Source: Chrysophaeum taylorii | Lineage: Eukaryota; Sar; Pelagophyceae; Pelagomonadales; Pelagomonadaceae | DNA length: 64,000 bases | Direction of reading: 5' to 3' | NCBI GenBank assembly: GCA_029834535.1 | Contig: JAQMWT010000161.1 | Location: 61,773 to 125,772, forward strand | In this document: positions 11,025 to 20,089 of the stretch, piece after piece | Position numbering within the stretch: position 1 is the stretch's first letter | How the letters are laid out: each line of letters starts with the position of its first letter | Position numbers and translations under genes: made by a program | Notes under the pieces: generated by a model | Seen by the model: only the letters and a program-made list of their open reading frames with translations | Database searches by the model: none | Told to the model about the DNA's origin: nothing

Positions 11025-12154
11025 TACGGAATACCGGCGAACGAACGAGAAAATAATCTCGAACGGGTGGTGGCCGGCGCCATCTCGACTGACTGCACGA
11101 ACCTTTGTTACTTTAGTAGTAGTAGTAGTAGTAGTAAAGGGCGCACCTTTCACGTTTATTTACAAACGCCCGAGCCACCGCCTTCGAATACCTTCTTGCT
11201 TACAATGTGATTGTATGAGACGCCCGAGTCGACCGACCGACCGACCGACCGACGGACCGGGGGCTTGCGATTTTTCGTCACTTACAGACAGTAGTACTAT
11301 GTGGCGTGTGTGCATTCGAGTGCTACCTGCCTATCGCCCAGCCCGGCGCAAGCATGGGGCGTTGGCTACTACTAATCCCAGCGTCGAAGCGCGCGGGATC
11401 AGAATCACAGGGCGTTTTTTTTTTTTGTGCACGAGGTTCGCCGAAAGGCGAGTCGGCGGCGGGGAGTCTCGGACACAACAGGCGGCTTGTCGCTGTGCAA
11501 CGCGGCGACCGCGAGTTTTTTTATTCAGTTTTGTGAAAACATATTACTTCGTCCTCAACTTTTCCTTCTGCGCCCCCCGGCCATACATACCCCGTCCTAC
11601 TGCGAATGTCGGATTCCAACCGCGCCAACCGACGCCTGGAGGACCGACGGATGCCCTCGCAAGAAAAGACGCGGGTTCATGAGGCACTGACCGTCCTCAT
11701 TCACCAAAACGTGACCCCACAGAGAGGGTGGGCGATGAGAAAGTGAAAGAGTAGTAACTCAGCGTTGCACTTTTACTCTAACTGTAAAGTAAAAAATGCT
11801 TTTACTCTGAGGTGGCAAGGAACAGGTGAGTAACGGCGCTGAAAAAAATGCAAGAGCGAGGGCTTTTCATGAGCAGAAGAAGCACTTGCCATTCAGACTC
11901 TCAGGCAAATCGACTTATGAATAATGTCGAAGAAGCGAAAGAATAAAATCACTTGACAAAAACCACATGATTTTAACTTTTTTTCTCGAGAAGAGACACG
12001 GGCCAAAGCAAAGAGCGAATCTAATACTAACCCGTTTGAAAATTTTTGCTATATAGTTAGTTGCAGTTAAAATTTGTTGCGGAAGGCCAGGGAGCAAGTA
12101 TCTTATTTTGCCACGTTTCGCAAGTTGGTCGTGAGCTATACGCGTTGAAAGAGC
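11025..12154. other. intergenic DNA with repeat copy and (TAG)n
   Basis: This gap holds a short TAG microsatellite at 11113-11137, four GACC units at 11231-11250, and one copy of a dispersed repeat (11330-11700, listed separately). From 11700 to 12154 the base composition becomes AT-rich, which fits a promoter region for the gene at 12155. No coding potential was seen. Confidence 0.5.
11330..11700 (+). repeat. dispersed non-coding repeat, copy 1
   Basis: Diverged copy of a sequence also present at about 44747-45010, with shorter parts at 40680-40870 and 47690-47850, all in the same orientation. Shared blocks include CAGCCCGGCGCA...ATGGGGCGT...AATCCCAGCG (11338-11390), AAAGGCGAGTCGGCGG (about 11443), CCATAC..ACCCCGTCC.ACTGCGAA (about 11580) and GCCTGGAGG...CCCTCGCAAG (about 11630-11665). 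No long frame is conserved between copies, so it is probably a non-coding mobile or repeat element rather than a gene. Confidence 0.6.
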
Positions 12155-14434
12155 ATGGTGGTCGTCAGGGTGACGGTCCTCGCGATGGTTGCCGCCGCGG
12201 GGCCGTTCGTCGTGGTGCCCGTGGTGAAGGAGTTGGAGGGGGTCGACGCTGTCGTAGTCGTGTCGGAATGCAAGAGCATGAAGGCGTTCCTTGGTCTTGG
12301 CGCCGTGAAGCGAGTGATCGTTTTGTACACTGGGTCGGGATTGTGCAGAAAAAACGTAAGAGGCGTCGTGGTTGCGAAGCGTGGGATGACCTGGATATCC
12401 GCGGCGGTGCGTTACGCAAGGTCTCCGTACGTGCTCGCCGTGGACGCTCGCGAGGGCGAGGATTCTATACCGCCGACGCGAGCGACGCTCTTGACGATGA
12501 TACAACAGTTGGAAGCGGCGGGTCCGGGCACGTACGTTGGGACCTCGCAGCGCGCGTGCGCCGCAGACCTGGGATACACAGGCGACGCGTCAGAGGTAAG
12601 GAAGAGCCGTATCCGAGGCGATCGTCTCGTAGTTCCGTTGCAGAACTCGCTGCACTTTGCCGCCGATCTCCGCGTGAATGAGGTCGGCTTTGGTCGGTGC
12701 CGCGACGACCTTCACGAGTGGCTGCTGAGCGACACGGACACGCTTTGTTATTCGCTTTTTGCGGCCGCCAAGGCCATCACCTTTAGACCCGAGAAGAGTA
12801 AGCGAATACGGAGGAAGGCGCTCGGGCGGAAGGGATTGTTCTGCGCAGCTTTCGACGCCAAGCGGCTCGTCGACCGGGAGCGGGGAAAGGCGGCGATGCA
12901 AGGGTGCCGCCGCCGCGGCCGAACGCTCGCGCTGTTCGGAGCGACGGACTTGGACTTGTGGACGATGATGCCGGCGATCGTCGAGTCCGAAGAGCTCGTC
13001 GTGGCCGGGTGGAACATGTCGCAGAAGGTGGCTCTCTGGGCGCGCGTCGCGCTCGGAGCCTCGGCAACCCTCGAGCCCTGGAACTCCCGGGAGCTCGCGG
13101 AGATCCAGCCAAATCGCGTCGTTGCGAGTCCCTCGGCGAAGGAGGAGTGGCGCGACGCGCTCTCGTTCTTCGGCAATCTCGTCGACGACGAGGTCGCGGC
13201 ATGCTCGCAGCCCGAGACGACCAACCTCCAGCGCTTTGTCGCCAAGTACTACGCCGCGTCCGCGTCCTTTGGTGATGCACCGAAAAGAAGCGACGCAGGA
13301 AGAATGATATCGGACGACGAGACGACGACGCCGTGGTTTTCGTTCGACTCGGGTCTAGGGGCGGCCGTACACGTCATCACGACCCGCTTCTGCCTGACAC
13401 AAGGTCGCGTCGTCGAACTCGTGATGGCTCGACTCGAGCTCCTCGAAGCATTCTGTCTGCCGTCGATTGCCGCGCAGACATCGCGTCGATTCGTATGGGT
13501 CGTGATGGTCGACTCGGATCTTCACCCGCCGGCTCGCGCGAGACTAAACGCGCTGCTCCGCCCTTACCCGCACATGCACGTCGTCTCCGTCTCGGATTGG
13601 TCTCGGGTCACGAGCGTCGCCGACCAGCTCGCGCTCGCCAAGGTCTGGCGCAAGCCGCCAAAGAGCGCGGCGAGCGTCCGGCTCCTCCAGACTCGAATCG
13701 ACGCGGACGACGCGCTGCCGTCGCGCGCCGTCGACGTCATTCAGCACGACGCGCTCGAGATTGGACGCCGGCACGACTGGTCGATCAACAACGTCTCCAA
13801 GGCCCGCGAACGCGTGATCTTTTGGAAAACGGCGGCGGACTGGGGGCCAAAGTCAGACGCGACCCTCGGGACGATATGGTTCGAGACGAACGACTTCCCC
13901 ATCTCCGTCGGTCTCACCAAAGTGACAGACATCGCCACCAGCAGGTTTTTGAAAAACGAGGAAAGTCCACGAAGCATCCGAAGTGTCATGAAGTATGTAC
14001 ACACCGAGATTGATAAAATCATCAGATGCCACCGCGTCCTCGCGCCCAACGACGTCGTCCCCGACGAACTCTTCGAAAAACCGTCGCGGAACAACAAAAA
14101 CCCAAACAACATAATCGCCGCGCCGCTCCGTACGCGAACGATCGCGTCAAACTCGATGCGCGGCGTGCATTCGGCCAAAGATAAGCGTCGTCGTCGCGTT
14201 GTCGCGCAAATGCACGCCGTCGTCGGCATCTACGGCCTCTCCGAGACTCTCGTCGCGCGCATCAACCAACGCCTCGTGCAGAGCGAAAAGAACATCGCCA
14301 TCGCGCACCTCGCAGTGAGATGCCGAGACAAAGCACACTTCTCCTGCACGGAATTTGCTAACGCGAGATTGACCAAACTGGCCAGAAAAAATAAACACCA
14401 CCGGCAAAGCAGCGGCGGCGGTGGCGCCAACTGA
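12155..14434 (+). CDS. two-part glycosyltransferase with rhamnosyltransferase-like domain
   Basis: 759 residues from the ATG at 12155. The C-terminal half (about residues 403-650) matches the putative rhamnosyltransferase family (Pfam Rhamno_transf): VHVITTRFCL, then LELLEAFCLPSIAAQTSRRF, then VVMVDSDLHPPARARL, then a TRIDADDALP segment holding the Asp-rich nucleotide-sugar and metal site. The N-terminal half begins with a hydrophobic stretch (1-27) that may be a signal anchor and looks like a second alpha/beta domain. It contains RYARSPYVLAVDAREGED, a possible Asp-x-Asp-like site, but its family was not recognised. The C-terminus is basic. A Golgi enzyme adding deoxysugars to a polysaccharide is a reasonable inference. 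It is one continuous exon. Confidence 0.75.
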   Translation: MVVVRVTVLAMVAAAGPFVVVPVVKELEGVDAVVVVSECKSMKAFLGLGAVKRVIVLYTGSGLCRKNVRGVVVAKRGMTWISAAVRYARSPYVLAVDAREGEDSIPPTRATLLTMIQQLEAAGPGTYVGTSQRACAADLGYTGDASEVRKSRIRGDRLVVPLQNSLHFAADLRVNEVGFGRCRDDLHEWLLSDTDTLCYSLFAAAKAITFRPEKSKRIRRKALGRKGLFCAAFDAKRLVDRERGKAAMQGCRRRGRTLALFGATDLDLWTMMPAIVESEELVVAGWNMSQKVALWARVALGASATLEPWNSRELAEIQPNRVVASPSAKEEWRDALSFFGNLVDDEVAACSQPETTNLQRFVAKYYAASASFGDAPKRSDAGRMISDDETTTPWFSFDSGLGAAVHVITTRFCLTQGRVVELVMARLELLEAFCLPSIAAQTSRRFVWVVMVDSDLHPPARARLNALLRPYPHMHVVSVSDWSRVTSVADQLALAKVWRKPPKSAASVRLLQTRIDADDALPSRAVDVIQHDALEIGRRHDWSINNVSKARERVIFWKTAADWGPKSDATLGTIWFETNDFPISVGLTKVTDIATSRFLKNEESPRSIRSVMKYVHTEIDKIIRCHRVLAPNDVVPDELFEKPSRNNKNPNNIIAAPLRTRTIASNSMRGVHSAKDKRRRRVVAQMHAVVGIYGLSETLVARINQRLVQSEKNIAIAHLAVRCRDKAHFSCTEFANARLTKLARKNKHHRQSSGGGGAN

Positions 14435-14982
14435 ATTCCTTCGTTTTTTTTTTCGCGGGACTGACGGCCGGCTTGGTGCGCTGCCGTGTTGGTTGTGCCC
14501 AACACCTTTGTTGTTGTTGTTCTATGGTGGTGGGCCGCGATCTTGACGCCTCTTTTCCTTCGATGACAAGAAGAAGGAAGAATTGGGTATATAGTGTAGC
14601 GGCCGCAGTGCTTTGAATTTGGAGGCGGGGTAGGAAACACCTCGGAAGATCTGCTTCAGTAGGTCGCTTCGTCGTCGTCGGGAGCACCTCGTAAGATCTG
14701 CTTCAAGTGCGAGACAGTCGATCGGGATATCCGTTGCGTCACGCGGAACGCCGCCGCCGCACTCGGTACTACCGAACGCCCTCGACGCCGTGCTGACGCG
14801 GTTTGAGAGACAGAATTGTCGAGCCCATTTATTTATTTATTTATTTATTTTTTCTCATCGTGCGGTTTACACAGCACGCCCCGACCTACTTGACACGTCG
14901 CGTTGTTAAAGACGCGTACCACAATGATGATATCGCCAAATAACCGAAGGTTCACCACACGTGACGTCATCGCTTCTTCAAA
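14435..14982. other. intergenic DNA with (ATTT)n
   Basis: Between two plus-strand genes. It contains an ATTT microsatellite at 14827-14852 and two near-identical short segments around 14637-14660 and 14685-14707 (ACCTCG.AAGATCTGCTTCA), a local duplication of about 20 bp spaced 48 bp apart. No gene seen. Confidence 0.4.
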
Positions 14983-15825
14983 ATGGCGGATGCCTTCGGT
15001 CATGCGTCGGGAATGGCGCAGTCCCATGCTGGCGGGAGCGTGAGCGGCAAGGCCGAGGCCGATCGTTACCTCCCCGTGCGGCCGACCACGCCCAAACCGA
15101 GTTTCGAGGTGTTGTACCCTGAAAGGCCTCGGTTGTGCACGCAAAGGGAGCAGAAGCTGCACGTCGGGGGCGGTGTAAACCAGGTGGAATACGAAATCGT
15201 CGAGGACTGGAGGGCGCGCGTCGTCGTTGTAAGTCCATACAACCTCTCCACGCAACAACCTCTGAGGGTGGTGGCTCTCTGCCTCGAGCGAGTGTACGGC
15301 GCGATCGACGGCCTCGACGAGAAACCCTGGAAGAAACACGCGGACGCCAAGCAGCGCGACGCGGCGGTTGCGAAGTTTTTGATGTCACGCATGCAGCTCA
15401 AGAACACACCGTGGGGCCAGCGAGCCGTGTTCGTGCCGCGTTCGGGCTCGGAGTACGCCGACGACGGCGCGCTCGAGGTCACTCCACCGCTCAATTTTGG
15501 AGACGCCGTCTTTTCGCGCAAGCCCCTGCTGGTCGAAGATGCCAGCGCTCCCGCTGATGATGCAGAGACAGATGGTAGCGCTGCGGCACCGACGCCCCGC
15601 CGGACGGACGATACTTCGGCGCCGGGAAACGAGAACGAGCCACCGCGATCGTTGCCTCCGAAGACAACGGAGGCTCCCACGGGTGCTTCTCCACATAAGA
15701 CCCTTATGGGTACTACTACCAAGACACCGAAGGCCACCACCACGACCACCACTCCAAAGCCTCCCCGCGCAACAAGCCGACGTAAAGTCGCCCCCAATAA
15801 AGTCGCCCCCAAACAAGGCTTTTGA
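14983..15825 (+). CDS. hypothetical protein with Thr/Pro/Lys-rich tail
   Basis: 280 residues in one exon starting MADAFGHASGMAQ. Residues 25-150 look folded: a beta-rich stretch QVEYEIVEDWRARVVVVSPY is followed by a helical stretch around LRVVALCLERVYGAIDGL and KQRDAAVAKFLMSRMQL. From about residue 180 onward the chain is disordered, with Pro/Thr/Lys repeats ending RRKVAPNKVAPKQGF. I do not recognise the family. It has high GC3 like the neighbouring genes, and the folded half makes it a real gene rather than chance. It converges tail-to-tail with the glutamine synthetase gene across a 138-bp gap containing GCA and GTT microsatellites. Confidence 0.7.
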   Translation: MADAFGHASGMAQSHAGGSVSGKAEADRYLPVRPTTPKPSFEVLYPERPRLCTQREQKLHVGGGVNQVEYEIVEDWRARVVVVSPYNLSTQQPLRVVALCLERVYGAIDGLDEKPWKKHADAKQRDAAVAKFLMSRMQLKNTPWGQRAVFVPRSGSEYADDGALEVTPPLNFGDAVFSRKPLLVEDASAPADDAETDGSAAAPTPRRTDDTSAPGNENEPPRSLPPKTTEAPTGASPHKTLMGTTTKTPKATTTTTTPKPPRATSRRKVAPNKVAPKQGF

Positions 15826-15883
15826 TACCACTGCTGCTGCTTTAACGAGGTGCCGATCAGACACGTCAGTAGGGGAATGACGG

Positions 15884-15958
15884 GCAGCAGCAGCAGCAGC
15901 AGCAGCAGCAAAACGTGTGGCGACCAAATAAATGTTCATGTTGTTGTTGTTGTTGTTG
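15884..15958. repeat. (GCA)n and (GTT)n microsatellites
   Basis: Two trinucleotide tracts, GCA repeats at 15884-15910 and GTT repeats at 15940-15958, lie in the gap between two convergent genes. The second sits a few bases past the glutamine synthetase stop codon, within its 3' untranslated region. Confidence 0.85.
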
Positions 15959-15963
15959 AGGTT

Positions 15964-17370
15964 CTAGACGTCGAGGTAGTGGTCTCTCTCCCACGGGGAT
16001 ACGTGCGCGGCGATAAATCTGTCATAGTCGTCGCAGTGACGCGACTTGAGTTCGAGGTAGGCGTCGACCGTGGAGGAGCCCAGGTAGTCCCGGAACGCAG
16101 GTGTCGCGCTGAAATTGGCGAGCGCGGGTCTGAGGGATGACGGGAGCTTGGGCACCCTGGAACGAACGGCAGCGGCGCGAGGGCAGGTCGCGTCGTACAT
16201 GTTGCAGTCGGCGGGATCGCCCGGGTCCGAGCCGAGATCCAAGCCGTTGAGGCCAGCGGCGAGAAGGGCGGCGGGCCAGAGATAGGGGTTTGCCGCCATG
16301 TCGGCGAGGCGAAGCTCGAGGCGCGGGGCCTCCGGGACGCGTACGAGAACGGTACGGTTGTTGCCCCCCCAGCACACGGCGTCGGGGGACCAGGTGGCAC
16401 CCGAGGTGGTGGTGGAGGCGTGGATGCGGCGGTACGAATTGACGGTGGGGTTGGCGACTGCGGCGAGGGCGGGCGCGGCGTCGAGGATCCCCCCGAGAAA
16501 ATTCGCGGCGATTTTACTCAGGCCGTGAGGTCTGTCCTCTCCGGCGCAGACGTTTTTGTCGTCGGGGGCGTGGAGGCTGACGTGGCAGTGGCATCCCGAG
16601 CCCGTGAGATCCGCGAAGGGCTTCGGCATGAAGGTCGCGCGGAGGCCGTGCTTCTCGGCGACCGATCGCGTCATATACTTAAAGAACGCGACGCGATCCG
16701 CCGTCGCGAGCGCGTCCGCGTAGTCCCAATTCACCTCGAACTGGCCGTTCGCGTCCTCGTGATCCGCCTGGTAGGGCCCCCAGCCCAGCGCCTCCATCCC
16801 CAGAACGAGCTCGCGGACGACGGCGTATCGTCGCATCAAAGCGTGCGCGTCGTAACAAGGCTTCGGAGACGAGTCCAGCCGGTCGGAGACCCCGCCCACT
16901 CCGTCCACCAGAAAAAACTCGCACTCCACGCCGCACTTCATGCTCAGGCCGTATTTGTCGCGCAGGGTCCCGAGTACGCGCCGGAGCACGTTCCGCGGCC
17001 CGTGATCGAGCTCCGCGCCTCGCCACTCGAGATCGCAAGAAATCCATCCCACCTCCCTGTTCCACGGCAGCACCGTCAGCGTCGAGGGGTCGGGCTTGGC
17101 AAGGACGTCGCCGTCGGTCGGAGCGAGTCGCAGGTAGCACGCGAACCCCGCAAACCCCGCCCCGCTAGCCGCGATTTCGTCCGCGCGCGCCACAGGCACC
17201 AGTTTCGACCGTTGCTGCCCGAAAAGGTCCACGAACGAAAACTGGTAGAACTTGAGCCCCAGCGCTTCCCCGCGCTCTCGGAGCGACGACGACGACCAGC
17301 GGGCCCCCTCCTTCGCTACCACCCGCCGTGACCACCACCACCACGCGGTTGTTTTTCTCAGACCGGCCAT
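15964..17370 (-). CDS. glutamine synthetase family, GlnT / type III glutamate-ammonia ligase
   Basis: 468 residues from the ATG at 17370. Residues 39-60 (LKFYQFSFVDLFGQQRSKLV) begin the beta-grasp N domain. The catalytic barrel has GVECEFFL (148-154, metal Glu), a HEDANGQFEVNW box (204-215), a GSGCHCHVS box (257-265, metal/ATP His), NPTVNSYRRI (307-316), TTSGATWSP (321-329) and NNRTVLVRVP (337-346) leading to the LELRLAD metal-Glu strand. This pattern fits the bacterial GlnT-type ligases annotated as type III glutamate-ammonia ligase rather than the usual eukaryotic GSII. Residues 1-30 are extra and rich in Arg, Trp and Ser without acidic residues, as in a mitochondrial presequence. Role: ATP-driven amidation of glutamate or a related gamma-glutamyl amide. 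Bacterial origin by transfer is likely but needs a tree. Confidence 0.9.
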   Translation of the reverse strand: MAGLRKTTAWWWWSRRVVAKEGARWSSSSLRERGEALGLKFYQFSFVDLFGQQRSKLVPVARADEIAASGAGFAGFACYLRLAPTDGDVLAKPDPSTLTVLPWNREVGWISCDLEWRGAELDHGPRNVLRRVLGTLRDKYGLSMKCGVECEFFLVDGVGGVSDRLDSSPKPCYDAHALMRRYAVVRELVLGMEALGWGPYQADHEDANGQFEVNWDYADALATADRVAFFKYMTRSVAEKHGLRATFMPKPFADLTGSGCHCHVSLHAPDDKNVCAGEDRPHGLSKIAANFLGGILDAAPALAAVANPTVNSYRRIHASTTTSGATWSPDAVCWGGNNRTVLVRVPEAPRLELRLADMAANPYLWPAALLAAGLNGLDLGSDPGDPADCNMYDATCPRAAAVRSRVPKLPSSLRPALANFSATPAFRDYLGSSTVDAYLELKSRHCDDYDRFIAAHVSPWERDHYLDV

Positions 17371-17695
17371 TAGTGAGGAGGTTCCACCAGGATAATAATG
17401 AGCCGAAAAAAAGAGAATAGAGCCGTTTTTAGTCCGTTGCTTTTCCGCCTGGAAACGCGCGTGCGGTTGGTTACAACACGCAAGTACTTCAACAAATATG
17501 GCGCGCACAATCCGCCGCAACCTTCACAGGGCGACGCGCGCCGTGCGGCGTCCTACGGTGGCAAGGCCGCTGCCGAGGGTCCCTGTGAGACGGCGCATGA
17601 CGGGGGCTGAACGGCGCAGGTGGAGGCGAGAGTGACCACATGGATTTCTCCGTCTTCATTTCCCGGCACATGAGGAAGCTAAGAGGGAGCTTCGT

Positions 17696-18393
17696 GTGGA
17701 CTACGCCGGCTTTCGAATCGCGGCCTTTAAACGTGCGCCCAAGTTCGCTTGCAATGGGAAGCGACGCAAGTACAAGCCTGTTCTCTACGGCGCCTCGAGC
17801 GACTATAGAGCCAACCTGCAGCCGCCGTTGTCCCGCGAGGAGTTCTACTCCCGTTTCCGCTTCGAGCCGGAAAGCTTCGATGAGCTCGTCCACCATCTCG
17901 ATCTCGACAGGATTGTTGACGTCGGCGACAGGAAGCAGGTATTGTCGAGGAGTTTCGACTTAGAGCTGTTCAGGACGGGGTCCAGTACATCATCATGTTC
18001 GGCGACCTGGGCTACGCGCGCAACGACGTCATCCAAACTCCTTTCAAGGGCGTTTCCCCCACCACCGATGCTGAAACGCGGTGGTTCAACTATCTCATGG
18101 CTCGGATCCGTGTCCCCGTGGAATGGGCTTTCGGTGATGTGCTCCGCTACTTCGCGTTTGTCGACTTCAAGAAGAACATCAAGATGGGCCTTCAACAGCC
18201 CTGCGGCATGTTCTTCCACGTCGCCACCTTCCTCCGAAACTGCCATGTCTGCTTCTACGGCCATGAAACTGCGAGCTACTTCTGCTGCCCCGCCCCAGAT
18301 CTCTCGTATTACCTCGTATCTCTTAGCGCCGTCAAGTATCGTCGGCAGTGTTTTTTTTGTAAAAAAAGGGCTGGAGAGAAAGCTCCGAGGTGA
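17696..18393 (+). mobile_element. truncated Harbinger (DDE_Tnp_4) transposase relic
   Basis: A plus-strand frame (about 17696-17975) holds LQPPLSREEFYSRFRFEPES and FDELVHHLDL, typical of the N-terminal part of PIF/Harbinger transposases. It passes into another frame with QYIIMFGDLGYARNDVIQTP (from about 17978), then ETRWFNYLMARIRVPVEWAF and a C-terminal tail ending CHVCFYGHETASYF. The region that should hold the first catalytic Asp residues is missing, and the two parts are in different frames, so the copy is dead. The C-terminal half still shows the GD.GYA segment and the Glu of the VEWAFG block. No terminal inverted repeats were picked out by eye. Confidence 0.8.
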
Positions 18394-18715
18394 TGAGAAA
18401 GGAGGTGAAGGGAGGTCTTGTTTGCGGTCTTAGTGGAGAGAGACCGGGGGGGGGGGGCTATGGCTGGGTCTTCTGGTTATAAACATTGCCATCATGAGTT
18501 CAATCTGCTTTGCCTACACTGCAATTCTGGCCGCTTCGTTCGCTGCATCTTTCTCGATCCGCGCCTTATCCACATCCATCCGCACCTTTTCCATCTCCAA
18601 CTTCTTTTTTCAGCCCTGCGGAACCTCGCTATTATCATTAGTTTCGCCTTTGGGACTGACTGAGGTGCGGAGCAATAACAACAGATGGCCTCGCCGCTTG
18701 AAAAGACGCCGTACA

Positions 18716-19843
18716 TCATCCAACAGGCCATGGATTGACCATCGTGATGACGTGGCGTCGAGGTCCATAGAGCCCCATCATGACGTGGTTCATAGCCTCC
18801 TCCGCCTCGTCGTTGTCGTCGCATGTCGCTGCAAAGTGAGCAACTGCGGTTTCGCCCGGTTGTTGTTTCGGGTCTGTGATGTTGCTGGCCTCGTTCAGCC
18901 AGCTGTACACCAGCAAGAAAATACACATCATGTAGAGAGCCACCGCCACTCGAAAGCCGGCGCAAGAGGTGGGACGCTCGTGTTTCGATTGAAGCCGCAA
19001 ACAATCGGGTTCGGTGTGCCCTTGAGTGTCATCAATACTCTCCAGCGGGGACAGTACGGGAAATTTAACGCGCGAGATTGCGGTCGTCGCCGGACCTTGG
19101 TTGCTCGAGAAGACATCATCCATTGTCGTTGATTTGGATGGTGAGGGACTCGGGAACGTCGCGGGACTGTCCCTGTTCGAGAAAGCATCACGCGTCGTCT
19201 TAGGATTACTACTCGTGGAAGCATCCGCCGTCGAGGTTGTCGCTTCGTCATGCGCTACGCTCCTTGGATCAAGAAGAAACGCGTCTTTTTCTTGCCGCGC
19301 GCTGCCGACGACGCGGTTCGTCGGGCGTTCGAACGCCTTGAACGCGTTTTCGTACGGCGAACCGGAACTGAAGCACCGAACTCTCGCCGACGCATCCTTG
19401 GCCACGTCTCGGAGGCGCTCTCTGTATGCCTGGTCAAAGGCACGCTCGTGCACTTGGGCCAGTGCCGTTGCACCCGAGTGCTGATGCAGCCGGATCATGT
19501 CGCTCTTGCGACGGCGGCGGAATTCCTGCTCGCGTAAGCGCTGCGTCGTGTAAAACTCGTGCGCGTTGCAGACTACGGGCGACGCTATGCGCCGCATCGT
19601 GTCAAGCGACTTCCCGCGGCAGAGGTCGTGAGTCTTTTTGGTGTCGAAGAGCAACGCGAGCTCGCTGACGGTCCTCTTCCGCACGCTGGTCGAGTCGTCC
19701 ACGCTCAAGTCAGCGTCCGGCACTACTTCGCTCTTGCTGGAAATTCCTCGGGTGCCTTTCATCATCGTATTATCATTTCCGCAGTTCGACGGGAACACCA
19801 TCGCGCTGGTCTCGTTGTCGTCGTCGTCCCCCGGAATAATCAT
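18716..19843 (-). CDS. single-TM protein of unknown function
   Basis: 375 residues from the first ATG at 19843; the frame is open a little further upstream but only from a TTG. The chain is polar and Ser/Thr/Asp-rich, with a basic helical middle (QRLREQEFRRRRKSDMIRL and a following stretch to about residue 155). Near the C-terminus is one membrane span (about residues 297-316, FRVAVALYMMCIFLLVYSWL), followed by a 60-residue tail. The layout suggests a type II or tail-anchored protein with a large cytosolic part. No known domain was recognised. GC content is lower than in the neighbouring genes. The C-terminal end (HVITMVNPWPVG) could be altered by an unseen intron. Confidence 0.55.
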   Translation of the reverse strand: MIIPGDDDDNETSAMVFPSNCGNDNTMMKGTRGISSKSEVVPDADLSVDDSTSVRKRTVSELALLFDTKKTHDLCRGKSLDTMRRIASPVVCNAHEFYTTQRLREQEFRRRRKSDMIRLHQHSGATALAQVHERAFDQAYRERLRDVAKDASARVRCFSSGSPYENAFKAFERPTNRVVGSARQEKDAFLLDPRSVAHDEATTSTADASTSSNPKTTRDAFSNRDSPATFPSPSPSKSTTMDDVFSSNQGPATTAISRVKFPVLSPLESIDDTQGHTEPDCLRLQSKHERPTSCAGFRVAVALYMMCIFLLVYSWLNEASNITDPKQQPGETAVAHFAATCDDNDEAEEAMNHVMMGLYGPRRHVITMVNPWPVG

Positions 19844-19961
19844 CTTCGAGATGGTGCTCGAGGCGGGCGTTGTTGACGTATTCTCTGTATCTTTCTTTCT
19901 TTCTCTGGTAAGTACTGAGTCAGATATCAATACCCTAATGATAAAGGAAAATCTTTCCAAA

Positions 19962-20034
19962 GATCTATTTATCTATCTATCTATCTATCTTTTGACGCCA
20001 ACAACAACAACAAAAACAACAACAACAACAACAA
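19962..20034. repeat. (ATCT)n and (ACA)n microsatellites
   Basis: ATCT repeats at 19962-19990 and ACA repeats at 20000-20034 lie in the short gap between a minus-strand and a plus-strand gene, about 55 bp before the ATG of the SHIPPO-repeat gene. Confidence 0.85.
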
Positions 20035-20089
20035 GTCGAGAAAAGCGCCAATGCTGTAGTCGGTCGCGCGGCAAGTCTGAGGACGAAGG

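Noticed and set aside
15964-17520. upstream start at 17520 for the glutamine synthetase
   Set aside because: The extra 50 codons are not typical coding sequence; the ATG at 17370 gives a clean presequence plus full-length enzyme.
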